Shown here: piece by piece, positions 37,673 through 48,791 of the stretch
How the letters are laid out: every line of letters begins with the position of its first letter
Numbering within the stretch: the stretch's first letter is position 1
Assembly: GCA_963734055.1 (NCBI GenBank)
Contig: CAVTFQ010000004.1
Span: forward strand, 496,001-560,000
Origin: CAIWHR01 sp963734055
GTDB taxonomy: Bacteria > Pseudomonadota > Gammaproteobacteria > Burkholderiales > Casimicrobiaceae
DNA: 64,000 bases
Direction of reading: 5' to 3'
Notes under the pieces: model-generated
Databases searched by the model: none
Told to the model about the DNA's origin: nothing
Seen by the model: the letters and a program-made list of their open reading frames with translations, nothing else
Translations under genes and position numbers: made by a program

Positions 37673-37713
37673 TCGTTCTCATGGTGTCTTTCCTGTCTTC
37701 GCCTGGGAGAGGG

Positions 37714-38562
37714 TCACTTGGCCGCTTCGACAACGACGATCCTGGTCGCGTCCTTCGGCGGCGCGAGGGTGAAGGCCGCTGACTCGGGCGCCGTATCGGC
37801 CTTCCAAGTGAGAATGGAGCGACGCACCGGCTGGGCGGGGTCGCCGCCGGTCCCGGTGACGACCAGCTTGCGCGGCAGGGGCGCCTTGCCCCGCTCGATG
37901 CAGATCTGCCAGTCGACCCCCGGCTGGCGGAACGCCAGCTGGTCGCACAGCACGCCGCCGATGCGCTGCGGGCCCACGTAGATGGCTTCGGTGATCGACT
38001 TGGTGTCGAATCGCTCCGTACCCATCAGAAACAGATCGGCCAGCGGAAATTCGAGACCGTACTTCTTGGCCGCGACTTCGATCGTCTCGCCGATCGTGGC
38101 GGGTGCGGGGAACGAGCCGTAGTACTTGAGCTTTTCCGCGTAGATGGTGACCGCCTTGCCGTCGTAATAGACCTTGCGGCTCCGCTCTGCGGACGTCGTG
38201 ACGATTCGCAGCTTGTCGGGCCTGCGGGCCGCGATCTCGATCGAGAGCGCGTTCTCGACCTTCTGTCCGGAGTCGAGCACCTCTTCCACGGTGACGTCGG
38301 CATTGATGGTGAAGACCTTGAGCGAGCGCAGGTACGCGCCCATCGCGTCGAGGCGCTCGACCGCCTTCGCGTTGATCACCGCAGCCGCGGCGGGCGCGAC
38401 CGCCGGCGCTTCCGCGTCCTTCGCCGGCGCGGTCGGCTGCTGCGCCCACGCGGCACCGTTGCCGCCCGACAGCGGGACCAAGACGCCCACGGCCAACACG
38501 GCGCCAGCCTGCCGGAGCGAGCGTCCGGTTGAAGCGGAGAATCTGTCGTACATGTTCATCAT
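37714..38562 (-). CDS. DUF2092 family exported protein
   Basis: The 282-residue protein has a signal peptide (cut near GAAWAQQ) and a DUF2092 domain from about residue 65 (VERLDAMGAYLRSLKVFTI, then ARRPDKLRIVTTSAERSRKV and YYDGKAVTIY). The fold is related to LolA/LolB-type lipid-binding barrels. AGAGAGG stands above the ATG pair at 38562. It lies between the sulfatase and the Asn-repeat protein on the same strand. A periplasmic binding role is inferred. Confidence 0.88.
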   Translation of the reverse strand: MMNMYDRFSASTGRSLRQAGAVLAVGVLVPLSGGNGAAWAQQPTAPAKDAEAPAVAPAAAAVINAKAVERLDAMGAYLRSLKVFTINADVTVEEVLDSGQKVENALSIEIAARRPDKLRIVTTSAERSRKVYYDGKAVTIYAEKLKYYGSFPAPATIGETIEVAAKKYGLEFPLADLFLMGTERFDTKSITEAIYVGPQRIGGVLCDQLAFRQPGVDWQICIERGKAPLPRKLVVTGTGGDPAQPVRRSILTWKADTAPESAAFTLAPPKDATRIVVVEAAK

Positions 38563-38661
38563 TGCCTCTCTGGCTGATCCGAGCCGAGTGGTGTTCGTGG
38601 ATTGCTGTCCGAGTTGCCGTATCGCGTCTCCCGCTGCATCGAGCGCGACCGCGCGCCCCGC

Positions 38662-41049
38662 TCACTTCAATTTCACATCGACGGTGCTGATCCTGCCGTC
38701 GAACCGGAACGGCCGACGATCGAAATAGTCGAGCGACACGGGTGAGCCCAGGTCGATGCCGACGTCGAAGGTCTCGCTCGCGGTGAAGGCCGCGGGCACC
38801 GTGCGCTTCACGGTCGTGCGAGCGACTTCCCCGCCGTCGACGGTGATGACGACCTCCGCCGGCGCCCCGGGCCTGGCGATGGTCGTGTCGACCTCGACCT
38901 TGTGCCGGCCCGCGTCGAGCTTGCTCTTCGAGCGCGCGATCGTGCGCTCGATGATCAGCATGTTGTACTCGTAGACCAGCTCGCCCTTGTCCACGTAGAG
39001 CGTGACGCCGCCCGACGCGCCACCCAGCGCATACAGCACGCCGGAGGCGTTCGCGCCGAACTCGGCGTCGACCGTCACGTGGTTGCTGTCGGTGCCGAGG
39101 CTCGGCGCCGTGAATTCGGGCATCCGGGTCGTCGTCGCATCGAACCGCCAGCTTCGGTAGGGCGTGCTGACGACATCCTCGGGATGGATCCGCAGCCAGT
39201 TGCCGGCGCCGATCGGAAACGCCTTGTTCTCCTCGGCGACCTTGAGAAACGCCGCCTTCATCGCTTCGAGACGCTTCGGGTCCTTCGCGGCCAGGTCGTC
39301 GGCCTGCGAAAAGTCGGCGTCGAGGTTGTAGAGCTCCCAGACGTCCTTGTTCGCATCCCACGTGGCGAGCGACTTGGCCGACCCCGCGGTGTCCCAGGGA
39401 CGCAGCGGCCCGAACGCCGCCGCGTACCAGCCGTCCTGATAGAGACCGCGGCTGCCGTTGTTCTCGAAGTACTGGACGTGCTTGCGCGAGGGCGCCTTCG
39501 CGTCGGCGAACGTGTACGCCATGCTGACGCCGTCGATCGGATCCTGCGCGAATCCATCCACTACCTTCGGCGGCTTGATGCCGAGGATCTCGTAGATCGT
39601 CGGCACCACGTCGTTGACGTGATGGAACTGCGGTCGCGGCGTCCCGTCCGGCTTGATCCGCGCCGGCCACGAGATCGCGAGCGGGTTGCGCGTGCCGCCG
39701 AAGTGCGAGGCGATGAGCTTCGTGTACTTGAACGGTGTGTCGCCCGCCCACGCCCAGCTCGCGTGGTACATGTTGTCGACCTTCGGCCCGCCGAGCACGT
39801 CGAGGCCGCCGATCCTGTTCAGCGCCTCGAGCTGCTGCTCGACGGTGTTCGGGATGTTGTTCTGGGCGAGGAGCTCGCTGATGCTGCCCTGCTGGCCCTC
39901 GGCACTCGCGCCGTTGTCGCCGAAGATGTAGATGACGATCGTGTTGTCGCGGATGCCGAGGCGGTTCAGCTCGTCGATCACCTTGCCCGCCTGCGCGTCG
40001 ACGTGCTCGACGAAGCCGGCGTAGATCTCCATCAGGCGCAGCTGGAACGCGCGCTGCGACTCGGGGATGCTGTCCCACGAGGCCATGCTCTCGGCGCGCG
40101 GCGTGAGCTTGGCGTCGGCCGGGATCCAGCCGAGCTCCTTCTGGCGCTTGAACGTCTGCTCACGCAACGCATCCCAGCCGGCGTCGAACTTGCCTTTGTA
40201 CTTGTCGGCCCATTCCTTGAAGATGTGGTGCGGCCCGTGCCCGGCGCCGGGCGCCCAGTACATGAAGAACGGCTTGTCCGGGCGTGAACGCCTGATGCTT
40301 GCGCATCCACGTGATCGCCTGGTTGGCGAGGTCTTCGGAGAGGTGGTATTTCTCGCCGTGCGGGGGCTCGATCGGGTTGAGGTTCTCGAACAGCCGCGGC
40401 TCCCACTGCGAGGTTTCGCCGGCGAGGAAGCCGTAGAAGTAGTCGAATCCGATTCCCTCCCCGGTCGGCCACAGCGTGAACGGTCCCATCGCCGTCGTCT
40501 CGGTGGCCGGTGTGTTGTGCCACTTGCCGAACGCCGCCGTGTTGTAGCCGTAGGCGCCCAGCACCTTCGCCAGGGTCGCCGATGTCCGCGGAATCACGCC
40601 GGTGTAGCCGTCCCAGTCGACCGCGCGCTCGGCGATCGTCCCGGAGCCCACGCGGTGGTGGTTGCGGCCCGTCAGCAACGCGGCGCGGGTCGGCGAGCAG
40701 ATCGAAGTCGTATGAAAGGCGTTGTAGCTGATGCCGCCGTTCGCGATGCGCGACAGCGTCGGCGTGTGAACGGGGCCGCCGTAGGTGTCGGGCAACCCGA
40801 AGCCGACGTCGTCGAGCAGGATGATCAGGATATTGGGCGCATCCTTCGACAGGTGGCTCGTCTGCACGCGGCGCTGGTGCTTCGACTCCTGCAGCGTCGG
40901 GCCGGCCACGCTGGCCGACGGCGTCGGCGGGAACGGCAGAACCGAGCCGTCGTCGGCGTCGCGGTCGTTGTCGCGGCCCGGATATGAAAGGAAGCACCGT
41001 GCTTAGACAGAGCAGCAACGCTGCACTCACGCTGTGAGAGGGATTTCAT
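38662..41049 (-). CDS. type I arylsulfatase (frameshifted)
   Basis: The catalytic core is clear: metal-binding LIILLDDVGFG, the formylglycine motif SICSPTRAALLTGRN (Cys to be converted), NTAAFGKWHN, and later IYIFGDNGAS. The C-terminal part to 38662 includes a beta-sandwich-like tail. Frame changes occur near 40280 (between TWMRKHQAFTPGQ and FFMYWAPGAGHGP), near 40960 and near 41025. Corrected, the N-terminus from ATG 41049 is a signal peptide followed by GSVLPFPPTPSASVAGPTLQ, and the enzyme has about 790 residues. It hydrolyses sulfate esters in the periplasm. A formylglycine-generating enzyme is not seen in this window. Confidence 0.9.
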
Positions 41050-41077
41050 GATTCCTCGTCTGAATTCTTGTCGACGC

Positions 41078-41523
41078 TCAATTCATTAGAACCCGGTCGC
41101 CGTCGGCCTTGCCCTTATCGAATGCCTTGGTGTCGTACCAGAACTCGATTCCTGCGGGCGCTGCGCTTGCCTATGCCGCGCAGATCGATCGTCCGGCCTC
41201 GCCGCCCTGCGGGATGTTCTGGCGGACGTCGATCTTGTCCGGCGCGCCGTTGTCGTACGTGACGACCATGTGATCCATGTTCGGCGGCGCATCGGTCACC
41301 TTGACGCTTGACCCTGCCCATGTATCGAACGAACCTCACGATGATTGTCTTCGTGATCGCCCGCGGTGATCGGCTTGCGTCTGCCCGATGAGGCGCCATT
41401 CGCGCGCCGCACCTGCGTACGGGGCGCACGGCCTTGTTGAGCGTGCTCGCCTGCGCCAACACCGCGAGTGCGTCACGGCGATGCACGTGGCGAGGATTCG
41501 ACGAACGCCGCCTGAGTTGCCAT
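41078..41523 (-). pseudogene. DUF2541-like secreted protein, several frameshifts
   Basis: Three frames together read like one small protein: EWRLIGQTQ-type strand, then VKVTDAPPNMDHMVVTYDNG, then KIDVRQNIPQGGEA, RTIDLRGIGK and finally EFWYDTKAFDKGKADGDR to a stop at 41078. This order resembles DUF2541-type proteins. At least four indels separate the pieces. The ATG at 41523 is a guess. It may be a real gene with sequence errors or a decayed one. Confidence 0.45.
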
Positions 41524-41572
41524 GAACCCCTCGTGGTCTTCGAAACGCCGTCCCGATCCGCTGGTCGACGAC

Positions 41573-42543
41573 TCAGAACTTGTAAACCGCCTTGAGCCAG
41601 AGGTAGTCGCCCTGCAGGCGGTTCTTGGTGTCGAGCTCGGGCAGCCACTTGACCTCCAGGATCAGCCTCTGTTGGCCGATCGGCTGGATGTAGCCCAGCA
41701 CCGGGCCGACGCCGGCCGTCCGTCCCTTGAAGCAGCCGAGCGTCGCGCCGGCTCCGCTGTCGCAGGTCACCTGCTCGAAATACCACCCTTCCACGCCGAC
41801 GTTCGCGAATCCCGATCCGAGCGGAAAGATCTGCTGCACCGAGGCATCGGATGCAGGTAGTCGCCGCTGTCGTATCCGGTGTCGTTGTTCTCGGTGTTCA
41901 TCGCGTATCCGCCGTGGATGGCCGCATTGAGACCGGTTTTCGTGTTGCTGTACGCCACGCCGACGATCGGATCGACCGTCCAGTAATTCAACCCCGGGTT
42001 GCCGAGTCGGCCGACCTCGTAGCTGCCCGTGGGCGCATAGATCGGCAGCATGAAGTCGTACTGCCAGTCACCGGACTTCCAGGCCATCAGCGCCGGGACG
42101 ATCGTCAGGTCGCCCAACCCGGACACCTTGCTGTTGACGCGGACCCCGCCGAGCGCCTCGGAGTTCGCGGAGATGTTGAGCCACGTGTAAGGCAGGAACG
42201 CCGCGACGGAGAAATGCGCGCCGAGGACCTCCTGCTCGAGCCCGTAACCTCCGCCAAGCACGAGCGTATTGGCCTCCGCGTCCGCGTTTGCGACGATGCC
42301 GGCCGCAGTCGGAATGCGCGCCGAGATGTCGCCGCGGTAGTTGAGGTACATCGGCTTGAAGAACCACCCCGGTGACGTCGGCGGCAGGTCCACGAGCGTG
42401 GCGTTGGCGCCGGGCAGGATGTGCGACATGCCTCCTTCGCTGGCGTGAGACTGAGGTGCGGCGACGACGACGGCGAGCATCGTGACCGCCAGCCACGGCG
42501 CGCGCGACCGCACTTTCCGATTCAGCGTTGCAAGATCTTGCAT
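41573..42543 (-). CDS. phenol-MetA-type outer-membrane protein (frameshifted)
   Basis: A signal peptide (LAVTMLAVVVAAPQSHAS) is followed by an eight-or-more-strand beta-barrel pattern as in the MetA-pathway phenol degradation / SphA-like family: GWFFKPMYLNYRGDI, LGGGYGLEQEVLGAHFSVAAF, YDFMLPIYAPTGSYEVG. The frame breaks near 41850 and continues FPLGSGFANVGVEGWYFEQV to the end KAVYKF with the stop at 41573. Corrected length is about 320 residues. Members are probably channels for hydrophobic compounds. Confidence 0.82.
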
Positions 42544-42642
42544 TTCCCGGAGTCTCCTATCGGAACAAGGTCTCGCACGAGCGAGTTCGCTGCACCTTCG
42601 CACTCCCCAAGACAGACGGCCGACGCGTTGGCGCGCTTGGCC

Positions 42643-42938
42643 CTACCGTGAATGGCCACCGCCCATCATTTGCTTGATCAGGCCCACGATCGCCATGAGA
42701 ATCGCGCCGCCGACGCCACCTCGGCGATCTGACGACAATTGCTCCAAGGTCGAGTCCGCCACCGGCCGCGCCCGAGATCGCCGGGACGAGCACTGCCAGG
42801 CAGTTGACCGCCAACGCCGCCGCCGACAACACCGGCGATGGAGTTCCTACCGTCCCCAGGCTGAGGTTCTTGAGCAGCCGGCGAATTCCCGCCGATCGCG
42901 CCGCTGATGAGCTGGATGATGAGTGGCAACAGATTCAT
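42643..42938 (-). CDS. small Gly-rich membrane protein (frameshifted)
   Basis: Reading across three or more indels gives one protein of about 95 residues: MNLLPLIIQLISGAIGGNS, RLLKNLSLGTVGNSIAGVVGGG, LAVLVPAISGAAGGGLDLGAIV, GGAILMAIVGLIKQMMGGG and the stop at 42643. Two GxxxG-type hydrophobic helices are visible. I know the general type (small holin-like or DUF proteins) but not a function. It lies between the SYLF gene and the phenol-MetA-type gene. Confidence 0.5.
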
Positions 42939-42997
42939 GAATTACTCCGATGCGATCGTGATAAACGGTGACGGACTAGGAGGACTGGAACACTGGC

Positions 42998-43688
42998 TTA
43001 CTTCGTTGCCTTGGCGACATCAGCCAGGAACGCTGCCGATTTCGGACTGGTTGCAGACCTGCGGATCAGAATGTCCGGTGGCAGCACATTGCTTGCGCCC
43101 GTAGTAGGCGTCGTTCCAGGCGATGTTGGTGTTGACGACGGTGCTATCGAGGTTGACGCCGCCGTACAGGCCTTTCGCTCGTGTGAACGTGATCAGGTCC
43201 GCCATCACGGTCGACTTGGCTCCGGCACCGACCGGTCCCGCGGCGACACTCGCATCACCCCCAAGCTTGAACGAGCTGGAAAGGAGGGAATTCAGTCCCT
43301 TGTCCGTCATTACGATGATGACTGCCTGGGAGACTTCGACCCCCGCCTGAAAACCGACGCTGGCGGTCGCAGATCGTAGAAGGCAGGTCGCCCAGGTGCG
43401 TCCGTCCCTAGCGACAAGAACGGCCCTGCCACCCGACCCACCGAAGATGAAGCCCGCCTTCACGATCTGCGGGGCGATCATGACCGCCTTGGCCCGGCCG
43501 AGGTTGTCCTGGATCCAGGTCTGGTCGGGATCGCGGATGAAGTTGCTGAGCGTAGCTCTCGCATCGGATACGAGGTTCTCCGGCTCCGAAGGCGAAACCG
43601 CTGCGTGGCGCACCCGGCCAGCGCAATGGCGGTCAGGATGCCCAGCGCGACTCGGCGTGCATTTTCGGCAGGCTATTGAAGCGTTCAT
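42998..43688 (-). CDS. SYLF (Ysc84) domain lipoprotein (frameshifted)
   Basis: The SYLF domain is intact from about residue 60: NLGRAKAVMIAPQIVKAGF, IFGGSGGRAVLVARD, GVEVSQAVIIVMTDKGL. In another frame upstream lies a lipobox, LGILTAIALAGCATQ, that fits the missing N-terminus after the ATG at 43688, and at the 3' end KSAAFLADVAKATK to a stop at 42998 replaces an early stop. Two or three indels explain this. SYLF domains bind phospholipid, and bacterial members are exported. Confidence 0.8.
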
Positions 43689-43817
43689 CGTGGCTCCATT
43701 CGTGACACTTGATGACTGGCGCCCCGAAGACTTCGCGAGCAAAACCGCTGTACGCCGACGATCGGTGCGGAGGGTATCGATGCGGTTGTTTCCCACTCGT
43801 TGTCGCCTCTACGATCT

Positions 43818-44647
43818 TCATGTAGGCAATAGCAGGACGATTCCCGCGCGCAGCACCCATCGCTGATTGCCGAAGCTGTTGTTGAAGTGGTAGCCGGCCT
43901 CGATGTTCGGGCGCCACTTGTGGCCTGAGAAGGTGACGACCTGACCGTAGTTCACGCTGAGCATCAGCGAGGACCAGCGCGATTTCTTGAAGTCATAGAC
44001 AAGCGCACTGTTGCCGAGCCCGACCGAGCGTCCATCCCCCAGCTGGTAGCTGTAGATGGGCTGGATGTTCATCAGGCAACCGTCGGTGCGCTGCTCTTCC
44101 CTGCGAACGAGAAGAACGTCTGGGTGAACAGGCCCCAGTTGTATTGCCTGGCGGACGAGTTGACGAACCCAAGCGCCGGCCCGGCGGTCCACTTGTCGGT
44201 AGTCAGCCCGCTTTGGCCCGTTGGCAACGTGCCGGAGACGCCGACACCCCAGCGCCCCCATTGTTCACCGAACACCATCAGGTCGAAGACCGTGGTGTCG
44301 ATGACGCCGGTCGCGCCCGACGGCGACGACGTGACGTACGGCTGCGTCACTCGGAAGATGTGATTCGTGTCGGCAAGGGCGAACGGAATCGCCATGCGAA
44401 ACACGAGCTGGTTGGCCGAGCCGTCCTGGCCGCGGAAGCCGGACGTGTACCGGTCATTCAGCTGGACGACATCAGCGATGCCGTGGGATCCGTGGCCTGC
44501 GCGCTGAGCTCGTCGACGTTCTCGTCGCTGGGCATGCACCGACGCCGCGCCGAGCAAAAGACAGGCGGCCGTTACGCAGCAGCCCGGACCGGCCTCCACT
44601 GGCGCGTTCCGGCCCCGAACGTCGGACGTCGCGAGCACCGCCGACAC
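43818..44647 (-). CDS. outer-membrane beta-barrel protein (frameshifted, 5' end unclear)
   Basis: The segments QLNDRYTSGFRGQDGSANQL, FALADTNHIFRVTQPYVT, DLMVFGEQWGRWGVGVSGTL and the C-terminal RWSSLMLSVNYGQVVTFSGH, ending WVLRAGIVLLLPT, are typical amphipathic barrel strands. Frames change at about 44460 and 44095. A signal-like AACLLLGAASVHAQ lies near 44560. The 5' end touches an IS remnant, so the true start may have been lost. It may be a porin or transporter of unknown substrate. Confidence 0.6.
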
Positions 44648-44649
44648 GC

Positions 44650-45050
44650 ATCAGGGGCGGTCGAGCAACCGCGGCAACCAGATGAACTTCGCGATGATGG
44701 CGGGCTCCGGCCGACGGTTTGCGGGCCGGTGCGAGGTGCCCCCGAAACGTCCGGATGCGCGTCGATATCCGTGCGCTCCGGCCCGCGGCTTCGATCCTGA
44801 TGCTGACGATCCGATCGCGCTGCAGCTGCGCGAACACCCGATCGAGGACGCCACGCTTGGACCACCGGTTCATGCGCGTATAGACGGTGTGCCAGTTGCC
44901 GAACCGCTTGGGCAGATCGCGCCAGTTGCAGTCCTGCTCGGCGACGTACAGGATGGCATTCAACACCCGCAGGTTGGACACGCTGACGTTGCCGCGCTGT
45001 CTCGGCAGGCAATGCTCGATCAAGCGGTACTGCGTCGCGGTAATCTCCAT
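44650..45050 (-). mobile_element. IS5-family transposase remnant
   Basis: The ATG at 45050 begins ITATQYRLIEHCLPRQRG, then YVAEQDCNWRDLPKRFGNWH and YTRMNRWSKRGVLDRVFAQL, the N-terminal DNA-binding domain (DUF4096) of IS5/IS427-group transposases. Near 44790 the frame shifts, and weak matches to the next block (HPDVSGAPRTGPQTVGRS) continue to about 44650, where similarity ends before the DDE catalytic region. Terminal inverted repeats were not found. It is a truncated, inactive copy. Confidence 0.8.
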
Positions 45051-45290
45051 TCACGGTGACCTTCTGTTCACACATTAGTGTTAACGCGGCGCAGTGTAGT
45101 CACCCACGGCCGCCGGCGTGATGCCGTTCACGCATAGATCGATACACCTGGCGCATATCGGTGCGGATGGCCTCCGCGCAGGCATCCTCTGCCTGCGACG
45201 GCAGCCAACGGCGCGGGAACCCTGCAGGCGGGGCGCGCTAGGAACTGCGCGCGATACGGCGGACGTCGGATTGCCGCGCAGTCCGGGATA

Positions 45291-47322
45291 TCAGTGGGCG
45301 CGTACCAGACGGGCGATGTCCACGCGCGCTCCTGGTGCTTCATCGGCACCTCGGGCGACATCTTGATCCCGAAGCGCACCTGGTCGTAGGCCGTCCAGCG
45401 CGGCGTTGGGATCTCGATGACGCGCGCATAGTAGAACGCGCGCACCGTCGGGTCGAAGTCGGGATCCTTCCAGACTCCCGCGAGCTCGGGATCGCCTATG
45501 GTGTCGGCCCAGTCGGGTGGCGAGTCGACCGACGTCGACCAGGGCGGCTGGCCGTTCTCCCCTTGAGGCGATCGGCGTTGCCCCAAGCGACGGCATAGAT
45601 TTTCTCGTGCGGCTTGCCAGCCTTGTCCAGCCAACCCTTGACGATCTGGATGCGGTCGAGGTTGCCGCTCGCGCGTCCTTCATGGCGGCAACCAGGAAAG
45701 TCGGTCGGCTTGCTCCGGAGGCGGCGGGCGCCTTGGGCAGGTCCGCGCCCATCGGCACGCCCTTGCGCGTAGCCCACGTCGGCTACGTAGCGCGCACGCG
45801 CGTCCGCGGCGTTGAAATCCCAGCCGGCGAAGAATCGCACGGTGATCCGCGAGCCCGAGGTCGCGTAGACCTCCTTGCGCTTCATCGCGTCCCAGAGCGC
45901 TTCGCGCGTGTTCTCGGTCGCCCACACCGCCGCGTAACCGGCGGCCGTGTAGTGCCAGGTGTAGCGGGTCTTGCCGAAGCCCTGCTTGGAGACATGCTCC
46001 CAGCGCACCGGGCTCGGCTCCTGGTTCACGTGCTTGCCGAAGAAGTTGTCTTCTTCGATCGCGGTGAGCGAATTGTGCACGTCGGTCCCGCCGACAACGC
46101 CGAACTTGAACGGGTTGACGCCGAGCTTCTGTTCCTGCATGAGGCCTTGCAGGAGGCCCCAACGCAGGTAGTTCGTCGGCATCATCTCCCGCGACAGCGG
46201 CTTGCCTTCGAGCGTCAGGTTGCCGTACTCCCAGCCGGCAATGCCGAGATCGGCGAACTCGTCGTTGGGCGACAGCGCGGGGTGCGTCTCGCTCGTCGCC
46301 CTTCGTCTGCATCATCTCCTGCAGCACTTCCCAGCGCGCCCGGCGCTCCGCGTAGTCCTTGGACAGCGGATTGCCGGCGAAGTCGACCAGCTCGAACATT
46401 CTTCCGTTCGAGAGATTGGCGTTGTGCGGGATCGCGAGCAGTCTGCCGCCCGTCTTCTGCTCGTACTTCTCCATCCACGCCCAGAGCTTCTCGGGATCCT
46501 CGCTCTGCCAGGCTGAGAACGGCAGGACCTGGTCGGCCTTGTCCTTGCCGTCGCGGAACAGTACGTTGCGGTGCAGGTTGTTGCCGCCGGGCACCGAGGT
46601 CCACTCGAAGCCGATCATCGCGGTGAAGCGTCCGGGCTCGTTGAACTTCTCGGCGGTGGCCGTGTACTGCTGCCACACGGATTTCATGATCGGGCCGACG
46701 ACCTTCGGATCCCTGACCGTCGGTGGCAGCTTGTTCTGCGCCTGCGCCGAGATGAGTTCGTTGGTCGCGTCCGCGGCGCCTTCCCGCCCTCCTTCAGCGC
46801 CTTGCTCCGCTGCGCGAGCGTCGGGATCCGAGACCAGCGCCGGATTCCCCTCGGACACCTGGAACATCACGCCCAGGCCCTCCGCGTGATCGGAGATGAC
46901 GAGAAAGTCCAGCGGACGCGACAGCTTGGCCGGCACGCCGGTCGAGGAGACGACTTCCTCACCGCGCGCGAAGCGATACGACTGCTCCGGCTCAGCCGGT
47001 CGCCGGCCATGAACGCGTCGCCGGAATTTGCGGTGTGATGGTGCGTGTCTCCGAAGAACACATGCGTCGGGTACTTGCGGTCTGCATACGGTGAATAGTG
47101 TTTCTTGGTTTCGACCTGGGCCGGAGTCTCTCCCTTTCGGCCCGAGCCTCCCGCGACGTCATCCGCGTCGAACGCGCCCTTGACCTTGACATCGTCCTCG
47201 GCGGCCGGAGCCGACTGTGCCATCACTTCCTGCGCGAGGGCGAAAGCCACGACGAAACCGGAAATGATGGCGATCGAGGGGATGATCCGGCGCATCTGCG
47301 ATTTCACTGCCTTCGTTTCCAT
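45291..47322 (-). CDS. DUF3604 family exported protein (frameshifted)
   Basis: The N-terminus has a signal peptide (IAIISGFVVAFALAQEVMAQ) and the metal-binding THVFFGDTHHHTANSGDAF motif. The chain continues across frames: KLSRPLDFLVISDHAEGLGV, FTAMIGFEWTSVPGGNNLHR, then FGVVGGTDVHNSLTAIEED, then WTNTIGDPEL-type end with RAFYYARVIEIPTPRW. Breaks fall near 46960, 46290, 45720 and 45570, and the stop at 45291 is in yet another frame. The corrected length is about 670 residues. DUF3604 proteins have PHP-like metal sites; the substrate is unknown. Confidence 0.82.
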
Positions 47323-47571
47323 GATCTCGAGGCTCCCGATGCCACCCACGTCATGCCGGCGGCTGAATGGTGGTTCGAAGCCGATGACGGGTATGCGACA
47401 GACAGCCCGCTCGTTCGAGTGCGCGGGGCCGCTGGCCCTAGTGTAGTCGGCAGGCGGTCGGGCTCGGTATGCGCGCGCGGTTCGAATCGATGCACCGCGC
47501 GTATGGGAGCGCCAGGAACTGCAAGAGCCGGGCTGGCAGCGGAACGGAATTCCGATTGATTCGCCCGGGTA

Positions 47572-48172
47572 TTACGCCCGCAGCGACCAGCCGAGCATCA
47601 GGAGGCCGGTCGCGGCGATCCAGCTGCCGGCCACGCGCACGGCGATCCGCGCCGAGGGCGCTCGCAATGCGACGACGAGCGCCGCGGCGATCGCGACCGT
47701 CACGAACAGCAAGGTCGCGATGCCAACGAGCCCCAGTGCGCCAAGCCCGGCTTCCGCCATGGCCGCGCCGTTGTAACCGCCGTGCAACAAACCCATGACG
47801 ATCGCGATCGTGCCGACGACGCCAGGTGCGAGGCGCGCATCCGCAGCGACCAGAATGCCGATGGCGAGGAACGACGCCGAAGTCAGCACGAGGGCGAGCC
47901 TGGGATCGGAATGGCGAGGCCCGCGAGGCCGCCCGCGAGCCAGGCGAAGGGGAGCGCGAACAGCACGAGCCGGCCGGTGCGAGCGCCCCTGCAGACCGGC
48001 GAGCAGCGCGAGCGCCAGCACCGGAAGCAGATCTTCGGGCGTCAGCAGCAGATGCGAGCACGCCGTCGTAGAACGGCCCGAGACCGGTGGTGACGAGATG
48101 CGCGTGCGCGCTGGCCGGCAGCAGGAGCGCCGCCGCCACGATGATTCCGCGAGGCAGATGCCGTCGCTTCAT
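47572..48172 (-). CDS. HupE/UreJ family membrane protein, copy 3 (frameshifted)
   Basis: The ATG at 48172 begins a signal-like segment ending PASAHAHLVTTGLGPFYDGV. After a break near 48060 the family text LALALLAGLQGRSH follows, and the last four helices (LTSASFLAIGILVAADARL, AIVMGLLHGGYNGAAM, LVGIATLLFVTVAIAAALVV) are in one frame to 47572. The protein of about 195 residues has six membrane helices. HupE/UreJ proteins are implicated in nickel or other metal uptake. Its start overlaps the stop of copy 2 (ATGA). Confidence 0.72.
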
Positions 48173-48750
48173 GCCAGCGCCCGCCAGAGAAAGACGGCAC
48201 CGGCCGCGGCAACCGCGACCCCTGCCGTGCGCAGAAGCAGTCGTCCGCGCGGCCAGCGATGGATCGTTCCGATGCCGATGCCGGCCGCGTGCAGCAGGCC
48301 CGTCGCCGCGACGAAGCCGAGACTGTAGGTGAGGCCGCTCGCACCCACGGGCAGCTCGGTGCCGTGCGCGTGCCCGTGAAAGATCGCGAAGAGGCCGACG
48401 ACGACGGCCGCGGCCCAGAGCGGCGGACGCCACGCCGCGGATACGGCGAGGCCTAGCAGCGAGCGCCGACACCGCGATGCCGATCTCGACGCCGGGCAGC
48501 GGCACGCCGAGCAGACCCGAGCATGCCGCCGAACGCCATCACCATCGGGAAACGTCACCGGCAGCAGCCAGATTGCGGGCGCGCCAAGCTGCGCGCCCCA
48601 GAGCCCGACCGCCACCATCGCGAGCACGTGATCGAGGCCGGAGATCGGATGGTGAAGCCCGGCGAGGAGGCCCTCGGCACGCCCGGCCTCGACGTGCGCG
48701 GACGCGAGCGACGTCCACGCGAGCATCGCGACAAGAATTGCGGCGCGCAT
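48169..48750 (-). CDS. HupE/UreJ family membrane protein, copy 2 (frameshifted)
   Basis: A signal peptide (AAILVAMLAWTSLASAHVEA) precedes the HupE hallmark GLHHPISGLDHVLAMVAVGLW. The frame is lost between about 48550 and 48450, where the missing helix can be read in other frames, and resumes at AVVVGLFAIFHGHAHGTELP. Length would be about 195 residues with six helices. His and Asp in HHP..GLDH and HGHAHG are the presumed metal ligands. It lies 41 bp below copy 1. Confidence 0.75.
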   Translation of the reverse strand: MRAAILVAMLAWTSLASAHVEAGRAEGLLAGLHHPISGLDHVLAMVAVGLWGAQLGAPAIWLLPVTFPDGDGVRRHARVCSACRCPASRSASRCRRSLLGLAVSAAWRPPLWAAAVVVGLFAIFHGHAHGTELPVGASGLTYSLGFVAATGLLHAAGIGIGTIHRWPRGRLLLRTAGVAVAAAGAVFLWRALA

Positions 48751-48791
48751 GATCGAGTCGTTACGGCGGGCGCGCGCATCGCGAGTCACGG

